In this document: positions 1-9,687 of the stretch, one piece after another
How the letters are laid out: every line of letters starts with the position of its first letter
Numbering within the stretch: position 1 is the stretch's first letter
NCBI GenBank assembly: GCA_023105745.1
Contig: JALGQZ010000009.1
Location: 35,764,409-35,828,408, forward strand
DNA: 64,000 nt
Source: Austropuccinia psidii
Taxonomy: Eukaryota; Basidiomycota; Pucciniomycetes; Pucciniales; Sphaerophragmiaceae
Direction of reading: 5' to 3'
Program-made: the position numbers and the translations under genes
Notes under the pieces: model-generated
The model's database searches: none
Told to the model about the DNA's origin: nothing
Seen by the model: only the letters and a program-made list of their open reading frames with translations

Positions 1-910
1 TTAGAAGTTATGGGGCAAACAAGTGCAATAAAGCTTTTTGCCTAAACCACGCATATGTACAAAAGTCTTGTACATGGAATAACTTTGCCATATTTAATGA
101 TAACCATATCAAATAAGGTACCATTGTGTATACCACATACAGGGCTACACACTGATTTAGTTTTAAGGTTGATACCTGAAGAACTGACAAAGTTAAAGCT
201 GTTTTGAGGTCAAAATCCCACATTCTGACCAATACAGCCTTACCATGGGATAATATCCCATAACCATGATTATGACGTGTCAAACTGACAAAAAAGCATG
301 TTTATATTTCAATAGAGCATAAGTCCGTCAATACTGGGGTCCCATACAGTTTCTGTAAAGCATTCTACCTGTCATACACGTCGGAGGAGGGTTATGTGGT
401 CCCCAGGTGAAAGTCTTCACCCTGTATTGGTGAAACCTGCCCAGATGTGGTGTCAAAACCACATCTGAGCCCAATACAGACTATACAGGTCCTTGAAAAC
501 CACAAACCTGTCTCATAGAGTGAAAAAATCTTTACTTCCTCTACATGGAAAGGTCGAATAGCCCTTCCACCCCATTTCAGGATAAAAAGAAGGCTTTTCA
601 CAGCCAGAATAGCTTTCCTCATCCTGCTCTTGAATACCCTACGTAGCAAACTATCAAAAAAAGTTTTACTCTTGGGTAATAATAAGGTATAATTTCAATT
701 TTAATTATTGTGCCCAACAGGTAAAGCTGCACCCAGGGCTTTAAGAAGCGCTCACCGCCACTATATTTAATATAGTAAAGCCTGTTTATTCTTCAATCAA
801 ACCATCTTTAAAACTCTTATAGCCCTTGTTAATCTTTGTTTACATGTCACAGTCATAGTTAAAAGTTGTAAATACATTTATAATACTTTTATCATAGACT
901 CAGCCTGACA
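1..910 (+). repeat. Family B LTR, 3' part (copy B0)
   Basis: Closely matches the second part of the family B LTR seen at about 18708-19629 and 47320-48239, including the region around the TATA-like GGATAAAAAG (580-589) and the terminal CTGACA. It ends at 910. No TTTGGGGGCC primer-binding site follows, so this is probably a solo LTR or the 3' LTR of an element lying to the left. The left end is outside the window, so its TSD cannot be checked. Confidence 0.8.
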
Positions 911-1260
911 CTTTATAGATAAAATTTGATAAATAGACTCATTAAAAGCACCTATTTATACAACCAATTGTTACTTAATATCTTTTAGGGGTGTTCTAAT
1001 TTTAATTGAAGGTAAATTTGTTGTCTCATTTATTCATAAATATGACGCTTTTACTTCTTTCCATTGGCTAATTAATTCATATACCTGTTTCAAGTAAAGG
1101 ATTGATAATTGAACAAAAATGTGACCTTCATAAGTTTGAGGAAACTTCAATGTAGAGAAATTAAAAAACTCCTTTTTGAGTTACTCCAAATAATGTGAAT
1201 TTTTAATTAGGTAGCATTTACAAATTCAAAAAGCTATTTCAAAATGATAAAAGCTATAAA
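911..1260. other. AT-rich spacer, nothing recognised
   Basis: About 350 bp between the end of LTR B0 and the start of LTR B2. No open frame of note, no LTR terminal motif and no match to other parts of the window that I could see. It may be unique host DNA or an old, unrecognised repeat. Confidence 0.5.
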
Positions 1261-1647
1261 TGTCAGCCTGTGACTCAAAAAAAGAGCACACACATTACAG
1301 CCAATACCATAAACCAAAGGTAGAGCCAAGATACCACCAAAACATGCAGCTGAGACAAACCAGCTCAAAAAGTATCAAATTAAAGAGGAAACTCACCTCT
1401 TTTCAAATATACAAGTGTCATCCTCATGCAACAAGGAATAAAAAAGTTATTCCTGCTCAAATTTGTTGCTGAGAATAAACCTTATTTTTCACCTCTCATC
1501 CGAAATCCAGAGGAAGAGGCTTAACCCCATCAAATAGGTATTAAAAATGAAGCTCTCAGTCAGGGCTATCCAACAGTACTAACCAAATTGAGCTAGCATC
1601 AGAATCACTTAAGTTATGACCAAAATAAGGTCAAATAAGGGGGAATA
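1261..1647 (+). repeat. Family B LTR, 5' part (copy B2), split by E
   Basis: Starts with TGTCAGCCTGTGACTC, the exact start of the family B LTR at 18192, and follows that LTR for about 387 bp. It stops at the GAATA target site of solo LTR E. The homology resumes at 56043 and runs to 56396, where element F is inserted. B2 is therefore the outermost and oldest layer of the nest. Confidence 0.85.
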
Positions 1648-3081
1648 TGTCACAGGGGCTATTATGGAAACAAGAGTTGCCTGGAACTCAAGAAGCAAGA
1701 ACTCACCTGGAAGGCTCCAAAAGATTTAGGATCTAATAAAGATTAAATTTCTTTAAGAAGAATAAGGGGAAGGACAAGTATGCCAAAGATAAAGAGAAAA
1801 GATAAGGAGCCAAGGGCCAAGGATAATAAGGAAAGCCAAAGGACCAGAAGCAAACCAAGTGAATCCTCAAATCACTGTTTCAACCTGCCAGGCAAGGAAA
1901 TGGAATTAGTAAAGGATATGACCACCAATATCCACTGACAGGCAAAGAAGAAAAAGGGAAAGGTGCTGAATGACTGACTTAAGATTATTAGTATTAAATT
2001 TAATAATGTAAAAGAAAAGAAAGATAAAAATAAATCCGGTATATTAATTAATTGGGGAAGAAGTCCCCAGGAGCTGAAAGGTGGCCAGTATATGTGAAAC
2101 GTTGAACGACTGATCATGGAAGGTGAGTCACTGGCTGTATTGTCTGAATTGGGTCAATACAGATCTGGCCATCTTGAAAATTGAACTGTGTGACTGAATT
2201 CCCACAGTGTAATATGAATTGGCCCAATTGGGCCAAGTACATACAGGTTGATTGATTGACGCCTGTATGGACCAATAGAGGTGTCCAGGGAGTATTGAAA
2301 TACTTGAGGCCTTGACAACTGATTGAAAGAATGTACAACCTCTGAGAATGGCCACTTGGACTAATCCTCAATGAAGTTTCCAACCCAACTCCTGCAGGGC
2401 CAGGTGATTGGGATCCTTGACTGGTCTTCTGATTGCCACCATAACTTGCCAGACTTATGAGTTAAAGAATCCTCCTTCAAAATGGGCATTGGAATTTGGG
2501 ACCTTGAGTTGGAAAGATGGAATTTGGTCCTTAAAACGTCATCATTGGATTGCTGAGCAAAAAGGGTGCATAATGGTATATAATACCATATATGCACCAC
2601 TCCTGCAACCTTGAGTACGGGGTGTGTGGAGGAATGGAAGAATTCCCCTTAAGGTGAGGGGAAAGCTTGATCTGAGCTGATCTGGTGGGTAGCAGGGGCC
2701 ATTCTCTGAAAAAGAGGTCCATGGTGATCCTGGACCAAAATGGGTCCTATGGTGATTTATGGACCTTTTGGGTTTGATGAGATTTGGGGCCAAAAGTGGC
2801 TCAGGTGGTCCCAATTGTTATTTGGGACCCACCTGGCCTTCCCCCTTTTGGCCTCAATGGCTTAGGCCTGGAGGGGCCTAATTGGGCCACAGACCACGGA
2901 CCGTAGAGGCCATAGGGGGCCTAAATGGCCCAAAAAGGCCATTTTGGCCAGGACCCCCCTAATGAAAAGGGTAGGCCAAAAGATGGTGGAGAGGCCTAGG
3001 GGTCTTGGAAGCCCCTAGAAGACAAAAGTACCCCCCAGGTGCAATAGAGGCCTGGGGGTTGGTGAGATGGAAATGTGCCAG
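1648..3081. mobile_element. Solo LTR 'E', left part (right part 55823-56037)
   Basis: Begins TGTCACAG at 1648; the other end is TGTGACA at 56031-56037. The termini are inverted (TGTCACA/TGTGACA). The 5-bp TSD is GAATA at 1643-1647 and 56038-56042, and family B LTR sequence continues on both sides. Without the nested element A3, E is about 1.65 kb and carries no pol-like frame, so a solo LTR is the best reading. The family is not otherwise present here. A non-autonomous DNA transposon with a 7-bp terminal inverted repeat is less likely but possible. Short frames inside it look non-coding. Confidence 0.65.
2800..3020. repeat. GGCC-rich tract inside E
   Basis: About 200 bp with an unusually high density of GGCC/TGGCC/GGCCT words in an otherwise AT-rich window. 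A similar GGCC-rich stretch occurs at 55820-55945 on the other side of A3, as expected if both belonged to one continuous LTR before A3 inserted. Function unknown. Confidence 0.5.
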
Positions 3082-4980
3082 TGTAAGATGTGACTATGAA
3101 ACTGATGATAATTATACTATTAATCAACAATACTATGTCTGTTCTTATGAAATATAATAATAAAATATTATTATAAACAGAATTAAATAATTCAAGAATT
3201 ATTTCTTTCACTTGTTAAGCACTACTAGTGATTTTAACGGTGAGCAGTAATTGTCTACAAGAATCAATTACAAGAAGATTTTAATAATAAAATTATTTTA
3301 ATATATAATTATCTTTTGCAAGAATAATTATAAAGATAATTCTTGAAGAAAACTAATTATTTAGAGGAAAAATTCAAGAATTAAGAATAAACCACTCACT
3401 AATATTACAAAGAACTTATTGAAAGATAAGATATAGGGTTTTGACAGAGAATTGTGGATTTAAGGGATCAAAATGTATTTATAACAGTATTAAAACAACA
3501 TATAGTTGGGATCTATGATTTCACGTCTTTCTGATTGATTCTGAAATATTTAAAACACTTAAGAATAGCTTTACTATTACTTACTTGTTGGTAATAGTGG
3601 TTTAAATGAATAATAAGATGATAATTGGAAAAAACAGCAAGAGGAGGCCTCTTTTAAGTCAAAAACAGCTCACAGAGGCATGCCATGGAGCAAAATGAAA
3701 AAACAGTGAGTGAGAAAACAATAAACCTTTTTGGATTATTGATTGCATCATCTGTTGTCACGTAAGATTATCATAATTACTTAATTGATGCTTTTATGTG
3801 ACTACCAACCCCAATATGGTTAAGAATAAAAGGGGTAACCTCTGTAATTCTTCTTTTATTCCAAAATAATCATTAATTTCTCAAAGTTATCAATGTTATT
3901 GGCAATTTAATGACAGGTTGTAATTACTGTGAATTTTTGAAGATTCAGTGTTTCACATAGAATAGTTAAAAATGGACTGTAGGTAAAACTTTGAATTTTA
4001 CTAGTAAAACTAGAATTATTTTTGATTTTACCATAGATAATACAGTTCTTCATTAGTCCTGAGAATTTCAGAGTGATTCATTAAGAATTGTATTTTTAAT
4101 GAATTTTTGAAGTTTTTACCTCATTTCTACCTAGAATTGCAAATATCAGTTCTTAACTGGTTGCTATGAGGTAAATCAATGGATACAAGTCCAAAAAGGG
4201 TTTTAATTACTCTTTTGGAGTTTATCCATGGAAAATCATTCAGAATTGACATGGGTACAGGAGTCTAAGTAGCTCTTTACCTCCTTGGCACGTCAAAATA
4301 GCAGGTTATTTGCTATTTTCTTAAGATTTACAGTGGTTGTAAAATGGTAACCAGGTTTCAAAAAGGTTTTAGTTTACCAATTAGGCCAAGATCAGCCAGG
4401 GATCCACGCTTTGGAGCTGTCCACGACTCTGAGGCCTCAGAAGTTGGGTACCCTGGCTCTCTTTGATGTCTTTTGTCCCCCTTGCCTATTTTTCACGTCA
4501 AAATAGAAAATTGAGCTTCAAGTGAGATATCCACTATGGGTGTATCAAAGGTCCATGTACGAATACCATGATATTAAGTTCTCAAAACATGTATAACACT
4601 ATTCTTAGTGTATATGTAACATGGGATTCCTCACATTCCCAATATTTTGGCGTGAAATTAAGAAAAATAAAAATTTTCACAGATCTTTTATGTGGTATTG
4701 ATGATGTGGTATTGAAGTATTTTCCATATTACCACCTCAAGGAGTTAATTTGAGCTTATTCACTCTATGGAGCTACCCTAGGTGAATTTTTGTGTAGAAT
4801 CCAAATCTGGCCTTAATTGAATGGATTTACTTACTCAATAAAACGTTATTCATCTTTTCTGAAATAAAAAATGATGAATTTTGGATATATGCATGACTTA
4901 TGAGTTATGCATAATTCAAGATTTATTTTTGAGATAATTGTGGCCTATTTGGGTATGTAAAATATACCTCAAGTCTCACA
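3082..4980 (-). repeat. A3 3' LTR
   Basis: On the minus strand it runs TGTGAGACTTGAGG ... CATCTTACA, matching the A1 and A2 LTRs throughout with many scattered substitutions and small indels. It is followed inwards by TTTCCTCCCACC (4981-4992), the complement of the family A polypurine tract. Confidence 0.9.
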
Positions 4981-5125
4981 TTTCCTCCCACCAAGAAAGA
5001 AAATTGTAGTACAATTTTATTAATGGTATAAATAATGAAAATCGCCAAAGGGGGGTTAATTTCCACTGTCCAACCTCCTTTACATCACTCAGATCAAGTA
5101 ATTTAAAGCACATTTATAGACATAT

Positions 5126-5686
5126 TCAGGCTTGTGGCCTTCTTTCATGTCTAAATCTTCTCAAGAGTTTATCTGAGTCGGGTATGTCTGATTGTGCCAG
5201 CCATTCATCTTCAGGTACTGGATATCTATATCTGACAAGATATTCCCTCTGATTTTTACCCCTAAGTCTCCTTTCTTTAATGACTTTCTTTATCTTTCTG
5301 TCTTCAGTCTGTTCCACTGGTGGCACAGTTAAAGGAGTTGGGTTCCTTAAAGGAAACAGTTCTTTATCAGCTGGTTGATAAGGATTTATCAAGCTGACTG
5401 GAAAAGTGGGGTGTTCATTTTCCAATTCAACACTCAATTCCAATTGAACTGCATTGTTTCCCTGTAAGGCAACAATAACAAAAGGTCCTACATAAGAATC
5501 TTTAAGTTTCTTTGGGCCTTTGATATTATCAAAATTCAAGGTTGAAACTAGAACTAAGTCACCTACTTTGAAATCTGGTACTTTATGACTCTTGTCCCAC
5601 TTCTGTTTTGCAAAATCAAAAGCATCATCCATACTTTGTTTTGCCTGAGGTTTTACTTTATCAAGCGTTATCTTGAAGCTGGAAGC
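5126..5686 (-). pseudogene. A3 gag-pol, C-terminal piece (integrase tail, GPF module, chromodomain)
   Basis: Encodes the last ~186 residues of the family A Gag-Pol and is close to residues 1715-1900 of the A1 protein. It holds the basic integrase C-terminus, the GPF module ([13 protein letters not shown]), and a chromodomain-like end rich in K/R with YLVRYR and DEWLAQS. The frame is open to a TGA at 5126-5128. Upstream, the frame runs into solo LTR D at 5687, next to the GAAGC target site. The preceding coding piece is at 18115-18191. Because the gene is split it cannot be expressed as part of Gag-Pol. Confidence 0.9.
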
Positions 5687-6286
5687 TGTGAGACTTTGAG
5701 ATATGACCACATACCCAATAAGGTCACAAAAAAGACTCAAGATAATTATACCTTTAATATAATTATACTAAAATTACTTAGAATAATTATACATTAAAAA
5801 TAATTACTTAAATATACAAAAAATACCATAAATTGGTACAAAAATTGATTTAACTTAAAAACCAATGAATAAACATGTGAAATAAATTATACCATTGGAT
5901 TCCCCATGGTAAAATACACATATACCATTTTTATGGCTTGTCTGTAAAGTCAATATTTAATGAATTATAAGGTAGAATACCTTATAAAAATCATAAAACC
6001 TTAGTTATCTCAATTGCTAATGAAACAGCATGTAGAATAAATTGTACCATTGGATTCTCCACGAATATCCACACATAAAACAATTAATGAGCTAATTCCC
6101 AATGTTAATACTTAAGGAATTAACCTGAATATATGCACTTTTATGGTCAAGACATATATTCAAGGATCATAGCTAATATCTCTTAAACTAAACATGATAG
6201 AGTGATGAACCAAATATAAAGTTACCACGTAATTACTGTAAGAACGCAGATATGAAATTTATTTTACAAATTATAAACAAGGTTAA
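5687..6286 (+). mobile_element. Solo LTR 'D', left part (right part 16680-18109)
   Basis: Starts TGTGAGACTTTGAG right after the target site GAAGC (5682-5686). The same GAAGC follows the other end at 18110-18114. Joined across A1, D is about 2.03 kb, has LTR-like ends and no coding region, hence a solo LTR. Its ends resemble the family A and C LTRs (TGTGAG ... ACCTTATA), so it belongs to a related family that has no internal copy in this window. Confidence 0.8.
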
Positions 6287-6947
6287 TGTGAGCCTTGAGG
6301 TATATTTTACATACCCAAATAGGCCACAATTATCTTAAAAAGAAATTTTGAATTATGCAAAACTCATAAGTCATGCATATATCCAAAATTCATCATTTTC
6401 AATTTCAGAAAAGATGAATAACTTTTTATTGAGTAAGTAAATCCATGGATTTAAGACCAGATTTGGATTCTACACAAAAATTCACCTAGGGTAGCTCCAT
6501 AGAGTGAATAAGCTCAATTTAAGTATTTGAGGTGGTAAAATGGAAAATACTTCAATACCACATCATTAATACCACATAAAAGATCCGTGAAAATTTTTGT
6601 TTTTCTTGATTTTTAGCCAAAATAATGGGAAAGTGAGAAATCCCATGTTACATATACACTAAGAATAGTGTTATGCATGTTTTGAGCACTTAATATCATG
6701 GTATTCTTACATGGACTTTTGGTACACCCATAGTGGATATCTCACTTTAAGCTTAAATTACTATTTTGACGTAAAAAATAGGCAAGGGGGACAAAAGACA
6801 TCAAAGAGAGCCAGGGTACCCAACTTCTGAGGCCTCAGAGGCGTGGATAGCTCCAGAGCATGGATCCATGGCTCATCTTGGCCCAATTGGTAAACTAAAA
6901 CTCTTTGGGAATTTGGTTACCAAGTTACAACTACTGTAAAACATCAG

Positions 6948-6977
6948 AAAATAGCAAATAACCTGCTATTTTGACGT
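6948..6977. promoter_or_regulatory. Conserved inverted repeat plus ACGT motif in LTR A
   Basis: AAAATAGCA, 7-nt spacer, TGCTATTTT (a perfect 9-bp inverted repeat), then GACGTG. The same arrangement is kept in the LTRs of A1, A2 and, reversed, in the decayed A3 (near 4290-4320 and 55140-55176). It could be a protein-binding palindrome upstream of the promoter; no direct evidence. Confidence 0.35.
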
Positions 6978-7608
6978 GCCAAGGAGGTAATGAGCTACTT
7001 ACACTCCTGTAACCATGTCAATTACTAATGACTTTCCATGGATAAACCCCAAAAGAGTAATTAAAACCCTTTTGGGACCCATATTCATTGATTTACCTCA
7101 TAGCAACCAGCAAAACACTGCTATTTGCAATTCTACGTAGAAATGAGGTAAAACCTTCAAAAATTCATTAAAAATACAATTCTTAATGAATCTTTCTGAA
7201 ACTTTCAGGACTAAAGGAGAACTGTATTATCTATGGTACAACCAAAAGGAATTACGGTTTTACTAGTAAAATTAAAAGTTTTACTTACAGTCCATTTTTG
7301 GATATTCTACGTGAAACACTGAATCTTCAAAAATTCACAGTAATTACAACCTGTGATGAAATTGGCAATAACATTGATAACTTTGAGAAATCAATGATTA
7401 TTTTAGAATAAAAGAAGATTTACAAGTGTTACTCCTTTTATTCTTAACCATATTGGGGTTGGTAGTCACGTAAAAGCATCAATTAAGTAATTATGATAAT
7501 CTTACATGACAACAGATGATGCAATCAATAATCCAAAAAGGTTTATTGTTTTCTCACTCACTGGTTTTTCAGTTTGCTCCATGGCACGCCTCTGTGAGCT
7601 GTTATTGA

Positions 7609-7616
7609 CTTAAAAG
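7609..7616 (+). promoter_or_regulatory. TATA-like element of A1 5' LTR
   Basis: CTTAAAAG about 70 bp upstream of the strong splice donor at 7684. Families B (GGATAAAAAGG, 19285-19295), C (CATAAAAAGAG on the minus strand near 46577-46590) and D (TATAAATAG, 17351-17359) have TATA-like boxes in comparable LTR positions. This supports a transcription start just downstream. Confidence 0.5.
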
Positions 7617-7677
7617 AAGCCTCTTCTTGCTGTTTTTTCCGTATCATCATCTTATCAATTTATTAAATCTTTATTAC

Positions 7678-7690
7678 CAACAAGTAAGTA
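7678..7690 (+). other. Splice donor in A1 5' LTR (AA|GTAAGT)
   Basis: CAACAA|GTAAGTATT, a near-perfect U1 site; the exon would end at A7683. Paired with the acceptor AG at 8698-8699 (exon starts TG at 8700) it would form a split A|TG start codon for ORF1 and remove a ~1,016-nt intron containing the PBS and leader. A2 has the same site (35421|35422), as do A3 (54437|54436, minus), C (46177|46176, minus) and B (19677|19678). Confidence 0.55.
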
Positions 7691-8206
7691 TTAGTTCAAC
7701 TATTCTTAAGTGTTTTAATTCTTTCAGAATCAATCAGAAAGACGTGAAATCATAGAATCCAACTATATATTGTTGTAATACTGTTATAAATCCTTTTGAT
7801 CCCTTAAATCCACAATTCCACGTCAAATTTCTCTACTTTTATTATCAATAAGTTCTTTGGAGTATTAGTGAGTCTTTTATCTTTAATTCTTAAAGTTTTT
7901 CTCTAGTAATAGTTTTCTTCAAGAATTATCTTTATAATTATTCTTGTAAAAGATAATTATATATTAAAATAATTTTATTATTTTAATAAAAGAAGTTTTT
8001 ATTATTAAATTCTTCTTGTAATTGATTCTTGTAGACAATTACTGCTCACTGTTATAATAACTAGTAGTGTATAACACGTGAAAGAAATAATTTTATAATT
8101 ATTTCATTGTGGTTATAATAATTTTTATTATTATATTTCATAAGAACAGACATAGTGCTGTTGATTAATAGTAATATTATCATCAGTTTCATAGTCACAT
8201 CTTACA

Positions 8207-8326
8207 TTTGGGGGCCTGGCCGTGATTTTATCCATAGACTTGGCTTTAATCATATTCTAGACTTCATTTTTTGTGTTCAAAAAACCAGCATACCTATCAC
8301 ATCTTACATTTGGGGGCCTGGCCGTG
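8207..8326 (+). other. A1 PBS and duplicated, chimeric leader
   Basis: TTTGGGGGCCTGGCC directly follows the LTR (8207-8221), and the LTR end plus PBS recurs 102 bp later (ATCTTACA then the same 15-mer, 8301-8323). A2 and A3 have a single copy. The 80-odd bp between the two resembles the leader of family C (for example ATCATATTCTAGAC). The PBS starts TGGGGG, compatible with a tRNA ending CCCCCA, such as many eukaryotic proline tRNAs. The primer identity is inferred. Confidence 0.7.
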
Positions 8327-8699
8327 TTTTTTGAACCTTGTACCCTTAATTAATATATTTTTAAGCTCTAAAATATATTAATTTAATTAATTTTTTTTTC
8401 TTTCAATTTGGAGTTAAAATATTTTTATTTTTGAAATTGTTTTAAAATCTTTTTCATTGAGGAATTTGGTTTAATTTTATATTGTTTTTACACGTGGCTT
8501 TTTCACATCCAAAAACTTATAAAATTATTCTTTGAGTTACTCTGAATTAATTTTCATTCAAAATCTTAAATTTTAATTTTTTTTCTTTAAAAAGAATAAT
8601 TTTTTTTAATATTAAAAAATATAAAACTTATAAAAAATCTTTAAAAAATATTTTAAAAAGTATAAAAAATAATTTTTTCTCTTTTATAATTTCTTTTAG
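8327..8699 (+). other. A1 AT-rich leader, predicted intron
   Basis: No ATG-initiated frame and long T and A runs, ending in a pyrimidine-rich stretch and TTCTTTTAG (acceptor at 8698-8699). Best read as the 3' part of the large ORF1 intron. Equivalent sequence is at 35962-36335 in A2 and, reversed, 53523-53900 in A3. Confidence 0.5.
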
Positions 8700-9687
8700 T
8701 GTCTTTAATCAAATACTGTGCAGCTGGCAACAGACTCAGTAAAAGATATATCACTAGTCCAGAATCTTCAGAAGCAGAATCTGAAGACAGTATTGAGGTG
8801 CAGATTGCTAAAAGAGGCACCTTATTCAACTCAGAAAAAGCTAAATTACCACCAAAAGGTGTGTATTTTATCTTATATTTTCACCTTTTATCTTTAAATT
8901 GACGTGAAAATGGTGCATACCAGAAATGGAAGCAACTATTCAGTCCAACCAGATGGATGTGGACAAGGAAGAGGCAAGACCAAATCCAGAAGTGCCAAAT
9001 CTTCCACAAGAAAGACACATCTGGAGGATGCCAGAGTTGCCCCCCATTCCCCAAGGTCTGTACCAACAGATTTTGACATGAATTCTGAGCCTGAACTAAT
9101 TTATGATAATATTTCCAGGGCTGAACCATTTTCAAGTGGCAGCAATAGAAATATATCAGAGCCAGTACAAAAATTGGTTCAGAGCAGCCAAAGAAGAGGA
9201 GTGGGAAATCTGCCCAAGCCTTTGGCAGGGGGCCATGAACTCCTACTTACACATCAAGAGCTTTCTGGGTCAGGAGAAGACCATAGAACTCTTAGGAGGA
9301 TGGAGCCCCCTGTCTTGCAAAGAGAAGGTCAAAAAGATAAAGAATTGGTTGAAGAACCAGAGTCTTTTATCCATAGACCAGAAGAAAGAGTTGGAAATGA
9401 CTCCAACTTTGGAGACAGAGGCACCAGTGGCATCTACCAGCTCCAAACCAGCTCCAGAAGCATCCAAGGACAAGCCCAAAGGACCTCAAAAGAAACAGAG
9501 AGGTCCCAAGAACCATCAAGGCAAGGGCAAAGGCAAAGCCAATTGGCACAGACCTTACCCACAAGGGTACAGGATCCCCAAATTGGAGCCTTCAGCAGTG
9601 GACAGTGTCTTCAATATGGCCAGAACTCTTATGGAATTCACAGCCAAAGAGCAGGAAAGGATGAACAGGACCTTTCCACGCAAATAA
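8700..9687 (+). CDS. A1 ORF1: spliced accessory protein overlapping gag-pol in +1 frame
   Basis: Predicted exons are A7683 (first base of a split ATG), 8700-8858, 8924-9055 and 9119-9687 (TAA), which gives 861 nt or 286 residues. Introns 8859-8923 (GTGTGT...CAG) and 9056-9118 (GTCTGT...CAG, with branch-like CTAAT) are both phase 1. An alternative start is ATG 8926. The protein has a Ser/Glu-rich acidic N-terminus, an [12 protein letters not shown] motif, and a Trp-rich helical domain (WF, EWE, PSLW, MNSYL, GWSP). A Pro/Ser/Thr linker, a Lys/Gly/Arg-rich basic stretch and a short C-terminal helix ending FPRK follow. No known family is recognised; the basic region suggests nucleic-acid binding. 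Homologues in C and B keep the frame and intron positions. The gag-pol start (8910) lies inside the first short intron. Frame closure and cross-family conservation are seen; splicing itself is inferred. Confidence 0.7.

Larger units (their letters stand above)
6287..8206 (+). repeat. A1 5' LTR
   Basis: Runs TGTGAGCCTTGAGG ... CATCTTACA. It includes a TATA-like box (7609-7616), a strong splice donor (7683|7684) and a 9-bp inverted repeat (6948-6956/6964-6972). The 3' third is very AT-rich. CpG is rare and mostly confined to ACGT. Confidence 0.95.

Noticed and set aside
1260..2814. Small open frames in LTR B2 and E (for example 1260-1472, 2361-2814)
   Set aside because: They lie in LTR sequence, overlap each other on both strands and are interrupted in other LTR copies.
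8910..9687. Programmed +1/-1 frameshifting between ORF1 and Gag-Pol
   Set aside because: No slippery site with structure was seen, and splicing explains both frames through conserved intron positions. It cannot be ruled out without data.
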